NCBI GenBank assembly: GCA_019307945.1
Contig: JAFDIS010000005.1
Location: forward strand, 1 to 64,000
Reading direction: 5' to 3'
From: Deltaproteobacteria bacterium
Lineage (GTDB): Bacteria > Desulfobacterota > DSM-4660 > Desulfatiglandales > Desulfatiglandaceae
DNA length: 64,000 bases
A program made the position numbers and the translations under genes. This document shows positions 50,121 to 58,821 of this stretch, one piece after another; the first letter of the stretch is position 1; each line of letters opens with the position of its first letter. The notes below the pieces were generated by a model. It did no database searches and was not told the origin of the DNA. It was given only the letters and a program-made list of their open reading frames with translations.

Positions 50121-50603
50121 ATGAAGATCCTGGTCCTTTATTACAGCAAGGGTGGAAACACAAGGAAACTGGCCGAAGCGGTGGCGGAAGGTATCCTTCA
50201 GGTGGATGGCGCCGAGGTGGTTTTGAAGCGAACCGATGAGGTGACCCCTGACGATTTCCTGGAGGCCGAAGGTATCGTGGCGGGATCTCCGGTGTATTTC
50301 GGAGTCATGGCGGCCCAGCTCAAGGACGTCTTTGACCGGTTCGTGGGTGTCAGAAAACGTATGGAAGGAAAGGTGGGCGCGGCCTTTGCCACTTCCGGGG
50401 ACGCCACGGGCGGCAAGGAGACCACCATGATGAGCATCATACAGGCCCTCTTGATATACGGGATGGTGATCGTGGGAGACCCCATGTCGGCCACGGGACA
50501 CTATGGAGTAGCCTGCGTGGGGGCTCCGGACCAGAAGGCCCTGGAAAACGGTGCCAAGTTGGGTAGGCGGGTGGCGGAACTGGCCAAAAGGCTTCAGGGC
50601 TAG
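50121..50603 (+). CDS. flavodoxin-fold NAD(P)H-quinone oxidoreductase, WrbA-like
   Basis: 160 residues. FMN phosphate loop ILVLYYSKGGNTRKLAEAVA at the N-terminus, then IVAGSPVYFGVMAAQLKDVF (second FMN loop) and FATSGDATGGKETTMMSIIQ (third loop). This is the WrbA/flavodoxin_5-type pattern, shorter than WrbA (about 198). It likely moves electrons or detoxifies quinones in the cytosol. RBS-like GGGAGG at 50105-50110 upstream. Exact partner unknown. Confidence 0.88.
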   Translation: MKILVLYYSKGGNTRKLAEAVAEGILQVDGAEVVLKRTDEVTPDDFLEAEGIVAGSPVYFGVMAAQLKDVFDRFVGVRKRMEGKVGAAFATSGDATGGKETTMMSIIQALLIYGMVIVGDPMSATGHYGVACVGAPDQKALENGAKLGRRVAELAKRLQG

Positions 50604-50632
50604 GGGGACGCCCGTTCGAAGATAGGGATATC

Positions 50633-51382
50633 ATGAATGAGGACGCGCTCAAGGAGATGCTCGTTGGTCTCAGGAACGGCGAGACCAGCGTGGAGGACTG
50701 CCTTCAAAGGCTCAAGACTTTGCCCTTCGAGGATCTGGGCTTTGCATGCATCGATCATCACCGGGGTCTCAGGCGGGGGGTTTCGGAGGTCATTTTCGGA
50801 GAAAACAAGGATGCGTCCGACATCATTTCCATCATGGAGCGCATGTTCCTCCACGGAGACAATGTGCTGGTGACCCGGCTTTCCGCCGACAAGGCCCGGC
50901 GGATCAAAGAGAGGTTTTCCGACGCCGTCCACAACGAAAAGGCGCGGACGGTCACTCTTTCGCACCGCGAAATCGCGATGACGGGAAAGGGGCCGATCCT
51001 GGTGATGAGCGCAGGGACCTCGGACGTTCCGGTGGCCGAGGAGGCTGCGGTCACCGCCCGGTTCATGGGAAACGAGGTATGGACCGTCTATGACGTGGGG
51101 GTCTCGGGCCTTCACCGCATCCTGAGTCACCGGGACCGCCTCCTGAAGGCCACGGTCATCGTGGTGGTGGCGGGCATGGAGGGGGCTCTGCCCAGCGTGG
51201 TGGGCGGTCTTGTGGACAAGCCGGTGATAGCCGTTCCCACCAGCGTGGGATACGGCGCCGGCCGGGGAGGTATCGCGGCCCTGTTGGGGATGCTCAACTC
51301 CTGTGCCGCGGGCGTGACCGTCGTCAACATCGACAACGGCTTCGGAGCGGGATACGCGGCCAGCATAATCAACCGGTCGTGA
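50633..51382 (+). CDS. larB: nickel pincer cofactor biosynthesis protein LarB
   Basis: 249 residues. LarB carboxylates and hydrolyses nicotinic acid adenine dinucleotide, the first step of the nickel-pincer cofactor of lactate racemase and related LarA enzymes. Seen: an N-terminal helical part ending FEDLGFACIDHHRGLRRGVS, then an AIR-carboxylase-like core: GPILVMSAGTSDVPVAEEAA, YDVGVSGLHRILSH, VVVVAGMEGALPSVVGGLVD, PVIAVPTSVGYGAGRGGIAA and the end VNIDNGFGAGYAASII. LarC, LarE and LarA are not in the window, so the rest of the pathway must be elsewhere. Confidence 0.95.
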   Translation: MNEDALKEMLVGLRNGETSVEDCLQRLKTLPFEDLGFACIDHHRGLRRGVSEVIFGENKDASDIISIMERMFLHGDNVLVTRLSADKARRIKERFSDAVHNEKARTVTLSHREIAMTGKGPILVMSAGTSDVPVAEEAAVTARFMGNEVWTVYDVGVSGLHRILSHRDRLLKATVIVVVAGMEGALPSVVGGLVDKPVIAVPTSVGYGAGRGGIAALLGMLNSCAAGVTVVNIDNGFGAGYAASIINRS

Positions 51383-51400
51383 AAACCAGGGGGGCGGGAG

Positions 51401-52330
51401 GTGTCATCGGCGCGTATCGCCTTTATCGTGAACCCCAGTTCAGCCAACGGAAGCACCGGAAAAGCCTGGGGCCGCATCCGGGAACGGGCCAGAGAGCGAC
51501 TCGGCCCTTTCGAGTATCATCTCACCGAGGCCCCGGGAGACGCCATACGGCTGGCCCGGGAGGCGGTCCGGGGAGGGGTGGAGATCCTCGTGTGCGTCGG
51601 CGGGGACGGCACCCTGAACGAAATGGTGAACGGGATCATGGGTGCGGGCGGGGGTCAAGGGGTGCGGTTGGGCGCCATCCCCCGCGGCACGGGTTGCGAT
51701 TTTTCCAGATCCGCCGCCATACCCACCGACCTCGACGGGGCCCTGGAACTCCTGGCTCAGGGGGATGCGCGGTCCCTGGATGTCGGAAGATTCACTTTCC
51801 ATGATCACCAGGGCGGGACCTCGGAGCGGTATTTCCTGAACATCCTGAGCTTCGGCCTGGGCGGCGAGGTGGTGGAACGGGTCAACCGTACCACGAAGTT
51901 CTTCGGGGGTTTTCTCTCCTTCATCTGGGCCACGCTCATTTCCATCGTGCTCTACGAGAAGAAGCGGATCCGCATCCTTGTGGACGAGGACTTCGACCGG
52001 GAGGTCCTCTGCTGGAACGTGGCCGTGGCCAACGGCAGATATCACGGGGGCGGGATGCACGTGGCTCCGGACGCCCGCTTGGACGACGGCCTGTTCCAGG
52101 TGACCATCGTGGGGGATCTGTCCCTGCCGGGAGTGTTCAGGCGTTTGCCCTACCTCTACAACGGCAGAATCTACGAAATCCCCGAGGTGACGGCGCTTGC
52201 GGGGCGTCGTATCGAGGCCGCCTCGGACCGGGAGGTCCTCCTGGACGTGGACGGTGAACAGCCGGGCAGGCTGCCCTTGACCGTCAAGGTGGTTCCCCGG
52301 GCGCTCCGTTTCATCCGTCCGGGACCTTGA
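51401..52330 (+). CDS. diacylglycerol/sphingosine kinase-family lipid kinase
   Basis: 309 residues, YegS/BmrU type. Seen: ARIAFIVNPSSANGSTGKAW at the N-terminus, the nucleotide motif VCVGGDGTLNEMVNGIMGAG, LGAIPRGTGCDFSRS, NILSFGLGGEVVERVN, VAVANGRYHGGGMHVAPDAR, LDDGLFQVTIV and DVDGEQPGRLPLTVKVVPRA. It phosphorylates a membrane lipid, probably diacylglycerol or undecaprenol-like, at the membrane's inner face. GTG start at 51401 with GGGGCGGGAG directly ahead (short spacing); no better start is seen. Confidence 0.93.
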   Translation: MSSARIAFIVNPSSANGSTGKAWGRIRERARERLGPFEYHLTEAPGDAIRLAREAVRGGVEILVCVGGDGTLNEMVNGIMGAGGGQGVRLGAIPRGTGCDFSRSAAIPTDLDGALELLAQGDARSLDVGRFTFHDHQGGTSERYFLNILSFGLGGEVVERVNRTTKFFGGFLSFIWATLISIVLYEKKRIRILVDEDFDREVLCWNVAVANGRYHGGGMHVAPDARLDDGLFQVTIVGDLSLPGVFRRLPYLYNGRIYEIPEVTALAGRRIEAASDREVLLDVDGEQPGRLPLTVKVVPRALRFIRPGP

Positions 52331-52366
52331 TGCGGCCGGGAATCCGGTTCGGCGACAGGACTGCCC

Positions 52367-52699
52367 TTGGAACGGCAAGCGTTATTTAGAAAAACCAACC
52401 ACCTGGCGGTGGCGGGTTTTCTCCTGCCCTTCGCAGCCGCAGCCGTGGTGGGGCTCCTGGTGCTGGGCACGGACGGCGCCTGGCGCAGACCCCTGTTCCT
52501 GATTCCCTACCTGACCCTAATCCCCCTCCTCCTGATTGGGGGCCTGGTTTGCGCCGTCAAGTCCCTACCCCTCATCGAACGGCTCAATGACAAGGACTAC
52601 GCCTACGCAGGCCTTGTTCTCAACATCCTGTTTCTCCTGATCTACGCCCTGGGGTTTGCGATAGGCCTGTGCCGTGTCCTGGCCGGGCTCGGATCCTGA
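52367..52699 (+). CDS. small membrane protein, unknown
   Basis: 110 residues with three likely membrane segments: HLAVAGFLLPFAAAAVVGLL, PLFLIPYLTLIPLLLIGGLV and AYAGLVLNILFLLIYALGFA. TTG start at 52367 with a weak RBS; the frame begins 36 bases after the lipid kinase stop. No family recognised. The gene ends 3 bases from the stop of a convergent gene. It may be an accessory of the lipid kinase, but nothing shows it. Confidence 0.65.
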   Translation: MERQALFRKTNHLAVAGFLLPFAAAAVVGLLVLGTDGAWRRPLFLIPYLTLIPLLLIGGLVCAVKSLPLIERLNDKDYAYAGLVLNILFLLIYALGFAIGLCRVLAGLGS

Positions 52700-52702
52700 C
52701 CC

Positions 52703-53326
52703 CTACCCTCCCAGGATCACTTCGGCGGCGATCCGCGCACCGACACCGGCTGGCAGGGCGCATTTCTCATAACCTTGTGCTTCCTGGAAGGCCCTGAAGT
52801 TTTCCTCGCTTGCACGAGGGTCCATGTAGCGGCCGAAGATCACCCCTTCCTGCAGTTGGGGGCACAGGATGCTCCCCAGTTCTTCCTTGAAACGGCTCAC
52901 GAAGGTCCGTGCCCCTGTCATGGCCCTGCCATTGCCCTCATAGTTTTCCGGGTCGTCACTCCCGAAAAAGAGCCCGATGACCATGAGGCCGCCCGTGACT
53001 CCGCCACAAATACCTCCGGTCATTCCAAACCCCGGGAATGGAGAAAGCGCCCTGATCATGTCCCAGTTGCCGAGCCCGAACGCTTCCATCAAGGCGAGAG
53101 CCGATCCTTTAGCGCAACTGTGGGTCAGGTATTCGTACTCCTCGGCACGGCGCTGGATGCGGTCGAGGTATTCGGTCATCTGTTTGCGCATGCTTTCGAG
53201 ATCCGGCCTCTTTCGGTCAAATCCCTCCCGGCGAAGCGTTTCCAGCCGCGCGCGGATCTTTTCCACCTCCCACGCACGGTTCTGCAGTTCGGTGAGCCTC
53301 TTCTTCCACGCATCTGGTCTCTTCAT
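52703..53326 (-). CDS. C_GCAxxG_C_C family protein
   Basis: 207 residues. A helical N-terminal third (KKRLTELQNRAWEVEKIRAR) precedes the family core: a first Cys in THSCAKGSALALMEAFGL, a second in GFGMTGGICGGVTGGLMVIG, a third in GSILCPQLQEGVIFGR and a fourth in QGYEKCALPAGVG. The spacing matches the C_GCAxxG_C_C family, often membrane-linked redox-type proteins common in deltaproteobacteria and clostridia; the biochemical role is unknown. The glycine-rich FGMTGGICGGVTGGLMVIGL could be a membrane segment. Convergent with the small membrane protein, divergent from mraZ. Confidence 0.85.
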   Translation of the reverse strand: MKRPDAWKKRLTELQNRAWEVEKIRARLETLRREGFDRKRPDLESMRKQMTEYLDRIQRRAEEYEYLTHSCAKGSALALMEAFGLGNWDMIRALSPFPGFGMTGGICGGVTGGLMVIGLFFGSDDPENYEGNGRAMTGARTFVSRFKEELGSILCPQLQEGVIFGRYMDPRASEENFRAFQEAQGYEKCALPAGVGARIAAEVILGG

Positions 53327-53446
53327 CTTTTCTTCCCCCCAAACCCTGGAAACACCCTACCCCATTCATCCTGCAGCGGCAAGTGCTTCTAGGTTCGCCT
53401 GCGGCCGGAGCACTGATTTTCTTCCCAGGCAATTCCCTAATTTTTC

Positions 53447-53475
53447 TTGACATCCGGAATGATTTCCCTTAAAAG
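53447..53475 (+). promoter_or_regulatory. mra/dcw promoter
   Basis: TTGACA at 53447-53452, 17 bases, TAAAAG at 53470-53475. Its -10 overlaps the first MraZ-box repeat, so MraZ binding would block RNA polymerase. About 50 bases later comes the mraZ start. Confidence 0.65.
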
Positions 53476-53500
53476 TGTCACATAGTGTCATAAAGTGTCA
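53471..53500 (+). repeat. MraZ operator boxes (direct repeats, 10-base period)
   Basis: AAGTGT at 53473, TAGTGT at 53483 and AAGTGT at 53493, each followed by CA and spaced by four bases, then a degenerate fourth unit at 53503. The six-base motif with four-base spacer matches the AAAGTG-type repeats known to bind MraZ in some bacteria. Confidence 0.75.
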
Positions 53501-53528
53501 TAAAATCCCATCAAGGCGTGGATGCGAC

Positions 53529-53966
53529 ATGTTCCGAGGGCGTTCCAGACACACGTTGGACAGCAAGGGCAGGCTGGCGATCCCGGCGCGGTTCAAGGAG
53601 GTCCTTGAACGGCGGGGAGACCAGTGCCTCGTGGTGACCAACTATGACAGTTGTCTGTGGGCCTTCGCAAGGGACGACTGGCGCGGAATCGAGGAGCGGG
53701 CTTACAATCTTCCACAGCTGGATCGCAACGTAGCCACCTATCTCCGCTACTTCATTTCCGGGGCCGAGGAATGCCCCATCAAACAGGGCCGGATCACCAT
53801 TTCATCCTATCTGCGGGAGATCGCCGGGCTGGAGAAGGACGTGGTGCTGGTGGGCGAACTGAAACGCTTCGAGATCTGGGACAAGAATCGTTGGGACGAG
53901 GAATTCGAGCGGGCGAGGAAGCTCTTTCCGGAGGTCAGCCAGTCGCTGTCGGAACTTGGCATTTGA
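53529..53966 (+). CDS. mraZ: transcriptional regulator MraZ
   Basis: 145 residues, the AbrB-like double-domain regulator that represses the dcw cluster. Two repeats: MFRGRSRHTLDSKGRLAIPA with RFKEVLERRGDQCLVVTN, and ECPIKQGRITISSYLREIAG with VVLVGELKRFEIWDKNRWDE. ATG 53529 fits the family; an upstream ATG at 53475 falls within the repeat boxes and the promoter, so is unlikely. First gene of the cluster that continues to the window edge; 15 bases before rsmH. Confidence 0.97.
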   Translation: MFRGRSRHTLDSKGRLAIPARFKEVLERRGDQCLVVTNYDSCLWAFARDDWRGIEERAYNLPQLDRNVATYLRYFISGAEECPIKQGRITISSYLREIAGLEKDVVLVGELKRFEIWDKNRWDEEFERARKLFPEVSQSLSELGI

Positions 53967-53981
53967 GGAGGGGGGCGGCCG

Positions 53982-54917
53982 TTGCGGTATCCCCACAAGC
54001 CGGTGCTCGCCCGGGAAGCGGCCGATTTGCTGGTCTACGACCCCGAGGGCACCTATGTGGACGGCACGGCGGGAAGCGGGGGACACAGTGAGGTGCTCGC
54101 TTCCCTGCTGGCGGCGGGAGGGCGGCTCATCTGCCTGGACCGGGATCCCGACGCCGTCTCTTTGACCTCACGGCGCATGCTTTCATTCGGGGATCGGGTC
54201 TTGGTTTTGCAGGGCAGTTACGCCCACCTGGATCGACATCTGGAGACCCTGGGCATGATGCGGGTGGAGGGGATTCTCCTGGACCTGGGGATGTCCACCC
54301 ATCAACTGGAGCGGTCGGGTCGGGGGTTCGCCTTCAGCCGTGACGAACCACTGGACATGCGTATGGATCCCGGGAGGGGGGAAACGGCTGCCGAGATGCT
54401 CAACAGACTTCCCATACGTGACCTGGAGAGGATCATCCGGACCTGGGGGGAGGACAGGCGCGCGAGACGCATTGCCGGAGCCATCGTTCGGGCTCGAAAA
54501 CGAAGCCCCATTGAAACCACCCGGCAACTGGCGTCCTTGATTGAATCCCTCTCCACTCCGGGGCGTCGCCGGGGGAGGATCCATCCGGCCACCCGTACCT
54601 TCCAGGCCCTGAGAATCGCCGTAAACCGCGAACTGGATCATTTGGCCGAGTTTTTGGAGAAAGCGCCGTCGCTGGTGAACAAGGGAGGGCGTTTGGTGAT
54701 TCTGGCCTACCATTCCCTGGAGGACCGGATGGTGAAACAGGCCATGAGGCGGTGGGAAAATCCCTGCACCTGCCCGCCCGACATCCCGCGGTGTGTCTGT
54801 AACCGACCGCCTCTTTTCCGGTCGCTCCGAAAAAAGGGGATCAAGGCCGGTGCGGACGAGGTCAGGCAAAACCCCAGGGCCAGGAGCGCGGTGTTGCGCG
54901 CGGCCGAAAGGATTTGA
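53982..54917 (+). CDS. rsmH: 16S rRNA (cytosine1402-N4)-methyltransferase
   Basis: 311 residues. RsmH N4-methylates C1402 of 16S rRNA with SAM. Seen: RYPHKPVLAREAADLLVYDP, YVDGTAGSGGHSEVLASLLA (SAM loop), LICLDRDPDAVSLTSRRM, GILLDLGMSTHQLERSGRGF with FSRDEPLDMRMDP, the RGRIHPATRTFQALRIAVNR block, and the C-terminal zinc-ligand-like CTCPPDIPRCVC. TTG start with GAGGAGG ahead. The stop overlaps the ftsL region by a few bases. Standard position after mraZ. Confidence 0.97.
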   Translation: MRYPHKPVLAREAADLLVYDPEGTYVDGTAGSGGHSEVLASLLAAGGRLICLDRDPDAVSLTSRRMLSFGDRVLVLQGSYAHLDRHLETLGMMRVEGILLDLGMSTHQLERSGRGFAFSRDEPLDMRMDPGRGETAAEMLNRLPIRDLERIIRTWGEDRRARRIAGAIVRARKRSPIETTRQLASLIESLSTPGRRRGRIHPATRTFQALRIAVNRELDHLAEFLEKAPSLVNKGGRLVILAYHSLEDRMVKQAMRRWENPCTCPPDIPRCVCNRPPLFRSLRKKGIKAGADEVRQNPRARSAVLRAAERI

Positions 54918-54919
54918 AC

Positions 54920-55288
54920 ATGACGGGACCGGAAAAGGTTGCGATTCTCAAGAAATCGAGAAACCACAGGACCGGGATCCGCGTGAACAACGCACGCCGC
55001 AGGCGGTCTCGCTTCAGGCTCACGCCCCGGCAGATGGTGTTCATTTTCGCACTGCTGTTTTTGTACATGGGCACCGGGATCAGCTACGTGTGGTCCACGT
55101 TTGAGAAAACGCAGATCGGCTACGATTTGAGTCAACTCAAAAAGGAGGAACTTCGGCTCAAGGAGATCGGGCGCAAACTGAGGCTGGAACTGGCCTTTCT
55201 AAAATCCCCGGAGAACCTTGAATCCCTCGCCACAAAACGCTTCGGCCTGAGGCAGCCCTCTCATGAGCAGATCGTCGTACTGCCATGA
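54920..55288 (+). CDS. ftsL: cell division protein FtsL-like
   Basis: 122 residues. A basic cytoplasmic N-terminus (NARRRRSRFRLTPRQ), one membrane segment MVFIFALLFLYMGTGISYVW near residues 40-60, and a coiled coil after it (YDLSQLKKEELRLKEIGRKL and RLELAFLKSPENLESLATKR). FtsL recruits FtsB and FtsI/FtsW to the division site; sequence is poorly conserved, and the position between rsmH and ftsI is the strongest evidence. Start at ATG 54920 with AAGGA 7 bases ahead; a TTG at 54914 would lie too close to that RBS. ATGA overlap with ftsI. Confidence 0.85.
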   Translation: MTGPEKVAILKKSRNHRTGIRVNNARRRRSRFRLTPRQMVFIFALLFLYMGTGISYVWSTFEKTQIGYDLSQLKKEELRLKEIGRKLRLELAFLKSPENLESLATKRFGLRQPSHEQIVVLP

Positions 55289-57270
55289 AGGTCAAGGAGA
55301 AAAGGTGGATCCGCTTCCGCATCTGGCTGGTGGCCGTGTCTCTTTTCCTGGGGCTGTTCACCATGCTGGCCAGAGCGGTCCAGCTCCAGGTCCTGGAACG
55401 GGACCGCCTGGGGGCCATGGCCGCCGCCCATTACCGGGAGACCGTGAAACTTCCCCCGGATCGCGGGGCCATATACGATCGGCAGGGCCACGAACTGGCG
55501 GCGACCGTGCAGGTGGGCTCCATTTACGCCCACCCCAACCGCATCCGAAAGAAGGCCAAAACGGCGGGAATGCTTGCGGCGGCCCTCAAAGAGGACCGAC
55601 GGTATATCCTGAAGAAACTGCGCACAGGGCGCTCATTCGTTTGGATACGCCGCAAGGTTTCCCCCGAGAAAGTGCAGAGGGTCAAGGATCTCCGCCTGGA
55701 TTACGTGGGGGTCGCAGCGGAGGCTGGCCGCTACTATCCCGGGCGTGAACTGGCTGCCCATATCCTGGGCTTCGTGGGCGTTGACAATCAGGGACTGGAG
55801 GGCCTTGAGAAGAAATACGATGACCTCCTCAGGGGGCCTCAATACCGTCTCGTGCAGATGACGGACGCCATGAGGCGGCCCTTTTACGTAAGCCGTGTGG
55901 TCCCTTCCGGGGAGAGAAAGCACGACCTCGTCCTTACCATCGACAAAGACATCCAGTACCGGGCCCAGAAGGCCCTGCGAGAGGCGGTGAAACGATCGGG
56001 AGCCCGCGGCGGACACTGCGTGGTGGTGAATCCTGCCACCGGTGAAATCCTGGCCCTGGCTGTAGCGCCGGAGTTCAATCCCAACGCCTTCAGTCGTTAC
56101 AGCCCCGATCAGTGGCGGAATCGGGTCGTCACCGACAGCTATGAACCCGGATCCACCATGAAGGCGTTCCTCCTGGCCGCAGCTCTGGAGGAGGACGTGG
56201 TCACCAGACTGACCCGGTTCGATTGCGAGCATGGCGACTATTCCATTGCGGGCCATGTGATCCACGACACTCACAAGTACGGGGTCCTAACCGTTTCGGA
56301 CATCATCGTACGCTCGAGCAATATCGGTGCGGCAAAGATCGGCGGCAGGCTGGGCTATTCCAGGTTTCTGACCTACCTGAAAGCCTTCGGATTCGGGCAG
56401 AGGACCGGCTCGGATTTCCTGGGCGAGGCCAGAGGTTTTCTGAGACCCGCAGCAGCCGCCAGACCCATCGACCGGCTGACGGCCTTTTTCGGGCAAGGAT
56501 TGAGCGTCACATCTCTTCAACTCGTGATGGGCGTCGCGGCCCTGGCCAACGGCGGAAAATTGATGCGCCCCTACGTGGTAAAAGAGGTGCGGGACGACTC
56601 AGGCAAGGTGGTTCGCAGGAACCACCCGCAAATGGTCAGGAGGGTGATTTCTCTGCAGACCGCTCTTTCGGTCTCCCGCATCCTGCAGGGGGTGGTGGGA
56701 GAGGAGGGAACCGGAAGACCCGCCGCTATTTCGGGATACCGGGTGGCCGGCAAGACCGGAACCGCCCAGAAACTGGACCGAAAGACCGGACGTTACTCCA
56801 AGAGCAAGTACGTGGCTTCTTTCGTTGGGTTTGCCCCGGCCGAAGATCCCAAGGTTGCGATCCTCGTGATGATCGACGAGCCGAAGGGCATACCCTATGG
56901 CGGCGAGGTGGCGGGGCCCGTGTTCAGGCAGATAGGGTATTCGGCGCTGAATCACCTGAGGGTGCCTCCATCGGCCCGATACGCTCGCTGCGGCGGCGCC
57001 CCCCGTTCCGGAGCGGAGTGCACGGCGGCTTCCAAGGATGTGAGAAAGATCAGGGTTGACCCGCCGCTAGTCCCGGTGGTCACCACCAGGGGGCGGCTTC
57101 CCGATTTCAGGGGGCTCAGCATGCGGGAGGTTCTGCGCAAGGCCTCGACGCTGGGCGTCGAGGTGAAGCTCAATGGTTCGGGCTTCGCCTACAGGCAATC
57201 TCCCCGGGCCGGAACACCGATCGCCCGTCTGAGACAGGTACGAGTCGGTTTTAGGCCGCCTGCGACCTAG
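55285..57270 (+). CDS. ftsI: peptidoglycan transpeptidase FtsI/PBP with C-terminal PASTA domain
   Basis: 661 residues, class B penicillin-binding protein that cross-links septal peptidoglycan. N-terminal membrane anchor RFRIWLVAVSLFLGLFTMLA, pedestal domain with PPDRGAIYDRQGHELAATVQ, then transpeptidase motifs: EPGSTMKAF (active Ser-x-x-Lys near 289), VRSSNIGAAKI (SxN near 344), AGKTGTAQ (near 489). The C-terminus is a PASTA-like unit (LPDFRGLSMREVLRKASTLG and SPRAGTPI), the usual deltaproteobacterial design rather than the E. coli one. The loop before the KTG box (FFGQGLSVTSLQLVMGVAAL) is canonical. Confidence 0.96.
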   Translation: MKVKEKRWIRFRIWLVAVSLFLGLFTMLARAVQLQVLERDRLGAMAAAHYRETVKLPPDRGAIYDRQGHELAATVQVGSIYAHPNRIRKKAKTAGMLAAALKEDRRYILKKLRTGRSFVWIRRKVSPEKVQRVKDLRLDYVGVAAEAGRYYPGRELAAHILGFVGVDNQGLEGLEKKYDDLLRGPQYRLVQMTDAMRRPFYVSRVVPSGERKHDLVLTIDKDIQYRAQKALREAVKRSGARGGHCVVVNPATGEILALAVAPEFNPNAFSRYSPDQWRNRVVTDSYEPGSTMKAFLLAAALEEDVVTRLTRFDCEHGDYSIAGHVIHDTHKYGVLTVSDIIVRSSNIGAAKIGGRLGYSRFLTYLKAFGFGQRTGSDFLGEARGFLRPAAAARPIDRLTAFFGQGLSVTSLQLVMGVAALANGGKLMRPYVVKEVRDDSGKVVRRNHPQMVRRVISLQTALSVSRILQGVVGEEGTGRPAAISGYRVAGKTGTAQKLDRKTGRYSKSKYVASFVGFAPAEDPKVAILVMIDEPKGIPYGGEVAGPVFRQIGYSALNHLRVPPSARYARCGGAPRSGAECTAASKDVRKIRVDPPLVPVVTTRGRLPDFRGLSMREVLRKASTLGVEVKLNGSGFAYRQSPRAGTPIARLRQVRVGFRPPAT

Positions 57271-57303
57271 CGGTCCCAGGGCACGAGTGGGATTTGAGGC
57301 ACC

Positions 57304-58821
57304 ATGAAACTATCACTGTTGCTCGAGGCGTTGGAGGTGCGGGAGTTCAGGGGTGATCCTGACATGGAGATCGCTGAAATCCGATACGACTCGAGAATGG
57401 TTCGACCGGGAGACATGTTCGTGGCCGTTAAGGGACATGCCCTGGACGGACACGATTTCGTGGATGACGCGGTGGCGAAAGGCGCAGGGGCGGTGGTGGC
57501 CCAAAGGCTCCCTTCAGGCTTTCGTGGTCCGGCCGCCATTGTGGTCGAGGATTCACGAAGGGCCCTTTCGCGGCTGGCGGCGCGGTTTTATGGGAGACCC
57601 TGGGAAAATATGACGGTGGTGGGCGTGACCGGGACCAACGGTAAGACCACCACCAGTTATCTTTTGGAATCGATTCTCGGCGCGGCGGGTTTCATGCCCG
57701 GGGTGATCGGGACCATCGAATACCGTTTCGGCGGCCGGTGCATTCCCGCGGCCGTAACGACGCCCGAGTCGCTGGACCTCATGAGGACGTTGCGCTGGAT
57801 GGCCGACGCCGGTGCGACACATGTGGTGATGGAAGTCTCATCTCACGCCCTCGACCAGGGTCGGATCAGGGACTGCCCCGTCGATGTGGCGGTATTCACG
57901 AATCTATCCAGGGACCACCTGGACTACCACGGGGACATGGATTCCTATTTCCAGGCCAAGAGCATCCTTTTTCGCGGCCTCGGAAAGGAACGCCTTAACG
58001 GCCGGGAGCGGGCCGTGGTCAACCTGGATGACCCGCGGGGCGGCGAGCTGGCCGCCCTGGCCCGGGCCCCGGTCTTCACCTACGGGCTGGGACCGGACTG
58101 CGACTTGAAGGCCGAGGCAATCCGGTTCGACCGCCGGGGCCTTTCCGCGATCCTGGACGCGCCCGGGCGGAAGTTCGCCGTCCATTCCCCTCTCCTGGGC
58201 AGATACAACGTGTATAACATACTGGCTGCGGCGGGGGCGGCCCTCTGCCTCGGGGTGGATCCGGAAGATGTGGCCGAAGGCGTGGGCCGCCTCGAAAAGG
58301 TGCCGGGCAGACTCGAACCGGTAAAGAACGCCAGGGGACTTTTCATCCTGGTCGATTACGCCCATACCCCCGACGCCTTGCTCAAGGCTCTTGAGGCCGT
58401 GCGACCGCTGGCAAGAGGTCGGCTTATCACCGTCTTCGGTTGCGGGGGGGATCGCGACCGGGGGAAGCGGAAGGAGATGGGTCTTGCCGCCGGGCAAAAC
58501 AGCGACCTGGTGATCGTCACCTCGGACAATCCCCGCACAGAGGAACCCCACGCCATCATCTCCCAGGTGGAGGAGGGTGTCAGCGAAAGCGGTATGGCGC
58601 CTCTACAAGACGCCGAGTCGGCAGGAGACGGGGCTGGGGGATACCTGGTGGAACCCGACAGGGAGCGCGCCATCCACGTGGCCGTGGCTGCTGCCGGTCC
58701 CGAGGACCTGGTGCTGATCGCAGGCAAGGGGCACGAGGATTACCAGATCGTGGGCATGCACAAGAGACCCTTCGACGATCGTGTCGTGGCGGGGGCCGCG
58801 GCGGCGGGGCGGGACTCATGA
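57304..58821 (+). CDS. murE: UDP-MurNAc-L-Ala-D-Glu:meso-diaminopimelate ligase
   Basis: 505 residues. Adds the third stem residue to the muropeptide. Seen: IRYDSRMVRPGDMFVAVKGH, ATP loop VGVTGTNGKTTTSYLLESIL near 109, VTTPESLDLMRTLR, VVMEVSSHALDQGRI, FTNLSRDHLDYHGDM, LVDYAHTPDALLKALEAVRP and FGCGGDRDRGKRKEMG. The DNPRTEEP motif near residue 408 marks meso-diaminopimelate as the substrate, not lysine, in keeping with a Gram-negative wall. ATG 57304 lies 33 bases after ftsI; the stop overlaps murF by ATGA. Confidence 0.97.
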   Translation: MKLSLLLEALEVREFRGDPDMEIAEIRYDSRMVRPGDMFVAVKGHALDGHDFVDDAVAKGAGAVVAQRLPSGFRGPAAIVVEDSRRALSRLAARFYGRPWENMTVVGVTGTNGKTTTSYLLESILGAAGFMPGVIGTIEYRFGGRCIPAAVTTPESLDLMRTLRWMADAGATHVVMEVSSHALDQGRIRDCPVDVAVFTNLSRDHLDYHGDMDSYFQAKSILFRGLGKERLNGRERAVVNLDDPRGGELAALARAPVFTYGLGPDCDLKAEAIRFDRRGLSAILDAPGRKFAVHSPLLGRYNVYNILAAAGAALCLGVDPEDVAEGVGRLEKVPGRLEPVKNARGLFILVDYAHTPDALLKALEAVRPLARGRLITVFGCGGDRDRGKRKEMGLAAGQNSDLVIVTSDNPRTEEPHAIISQVEEGVSESGMAPLQDAESAGDGAGGYLVEPDRERAIHVAVAAAGPEDLVLIAGKGHEDYQIVGMHKRPFDDRVVAGAAAAGRDS

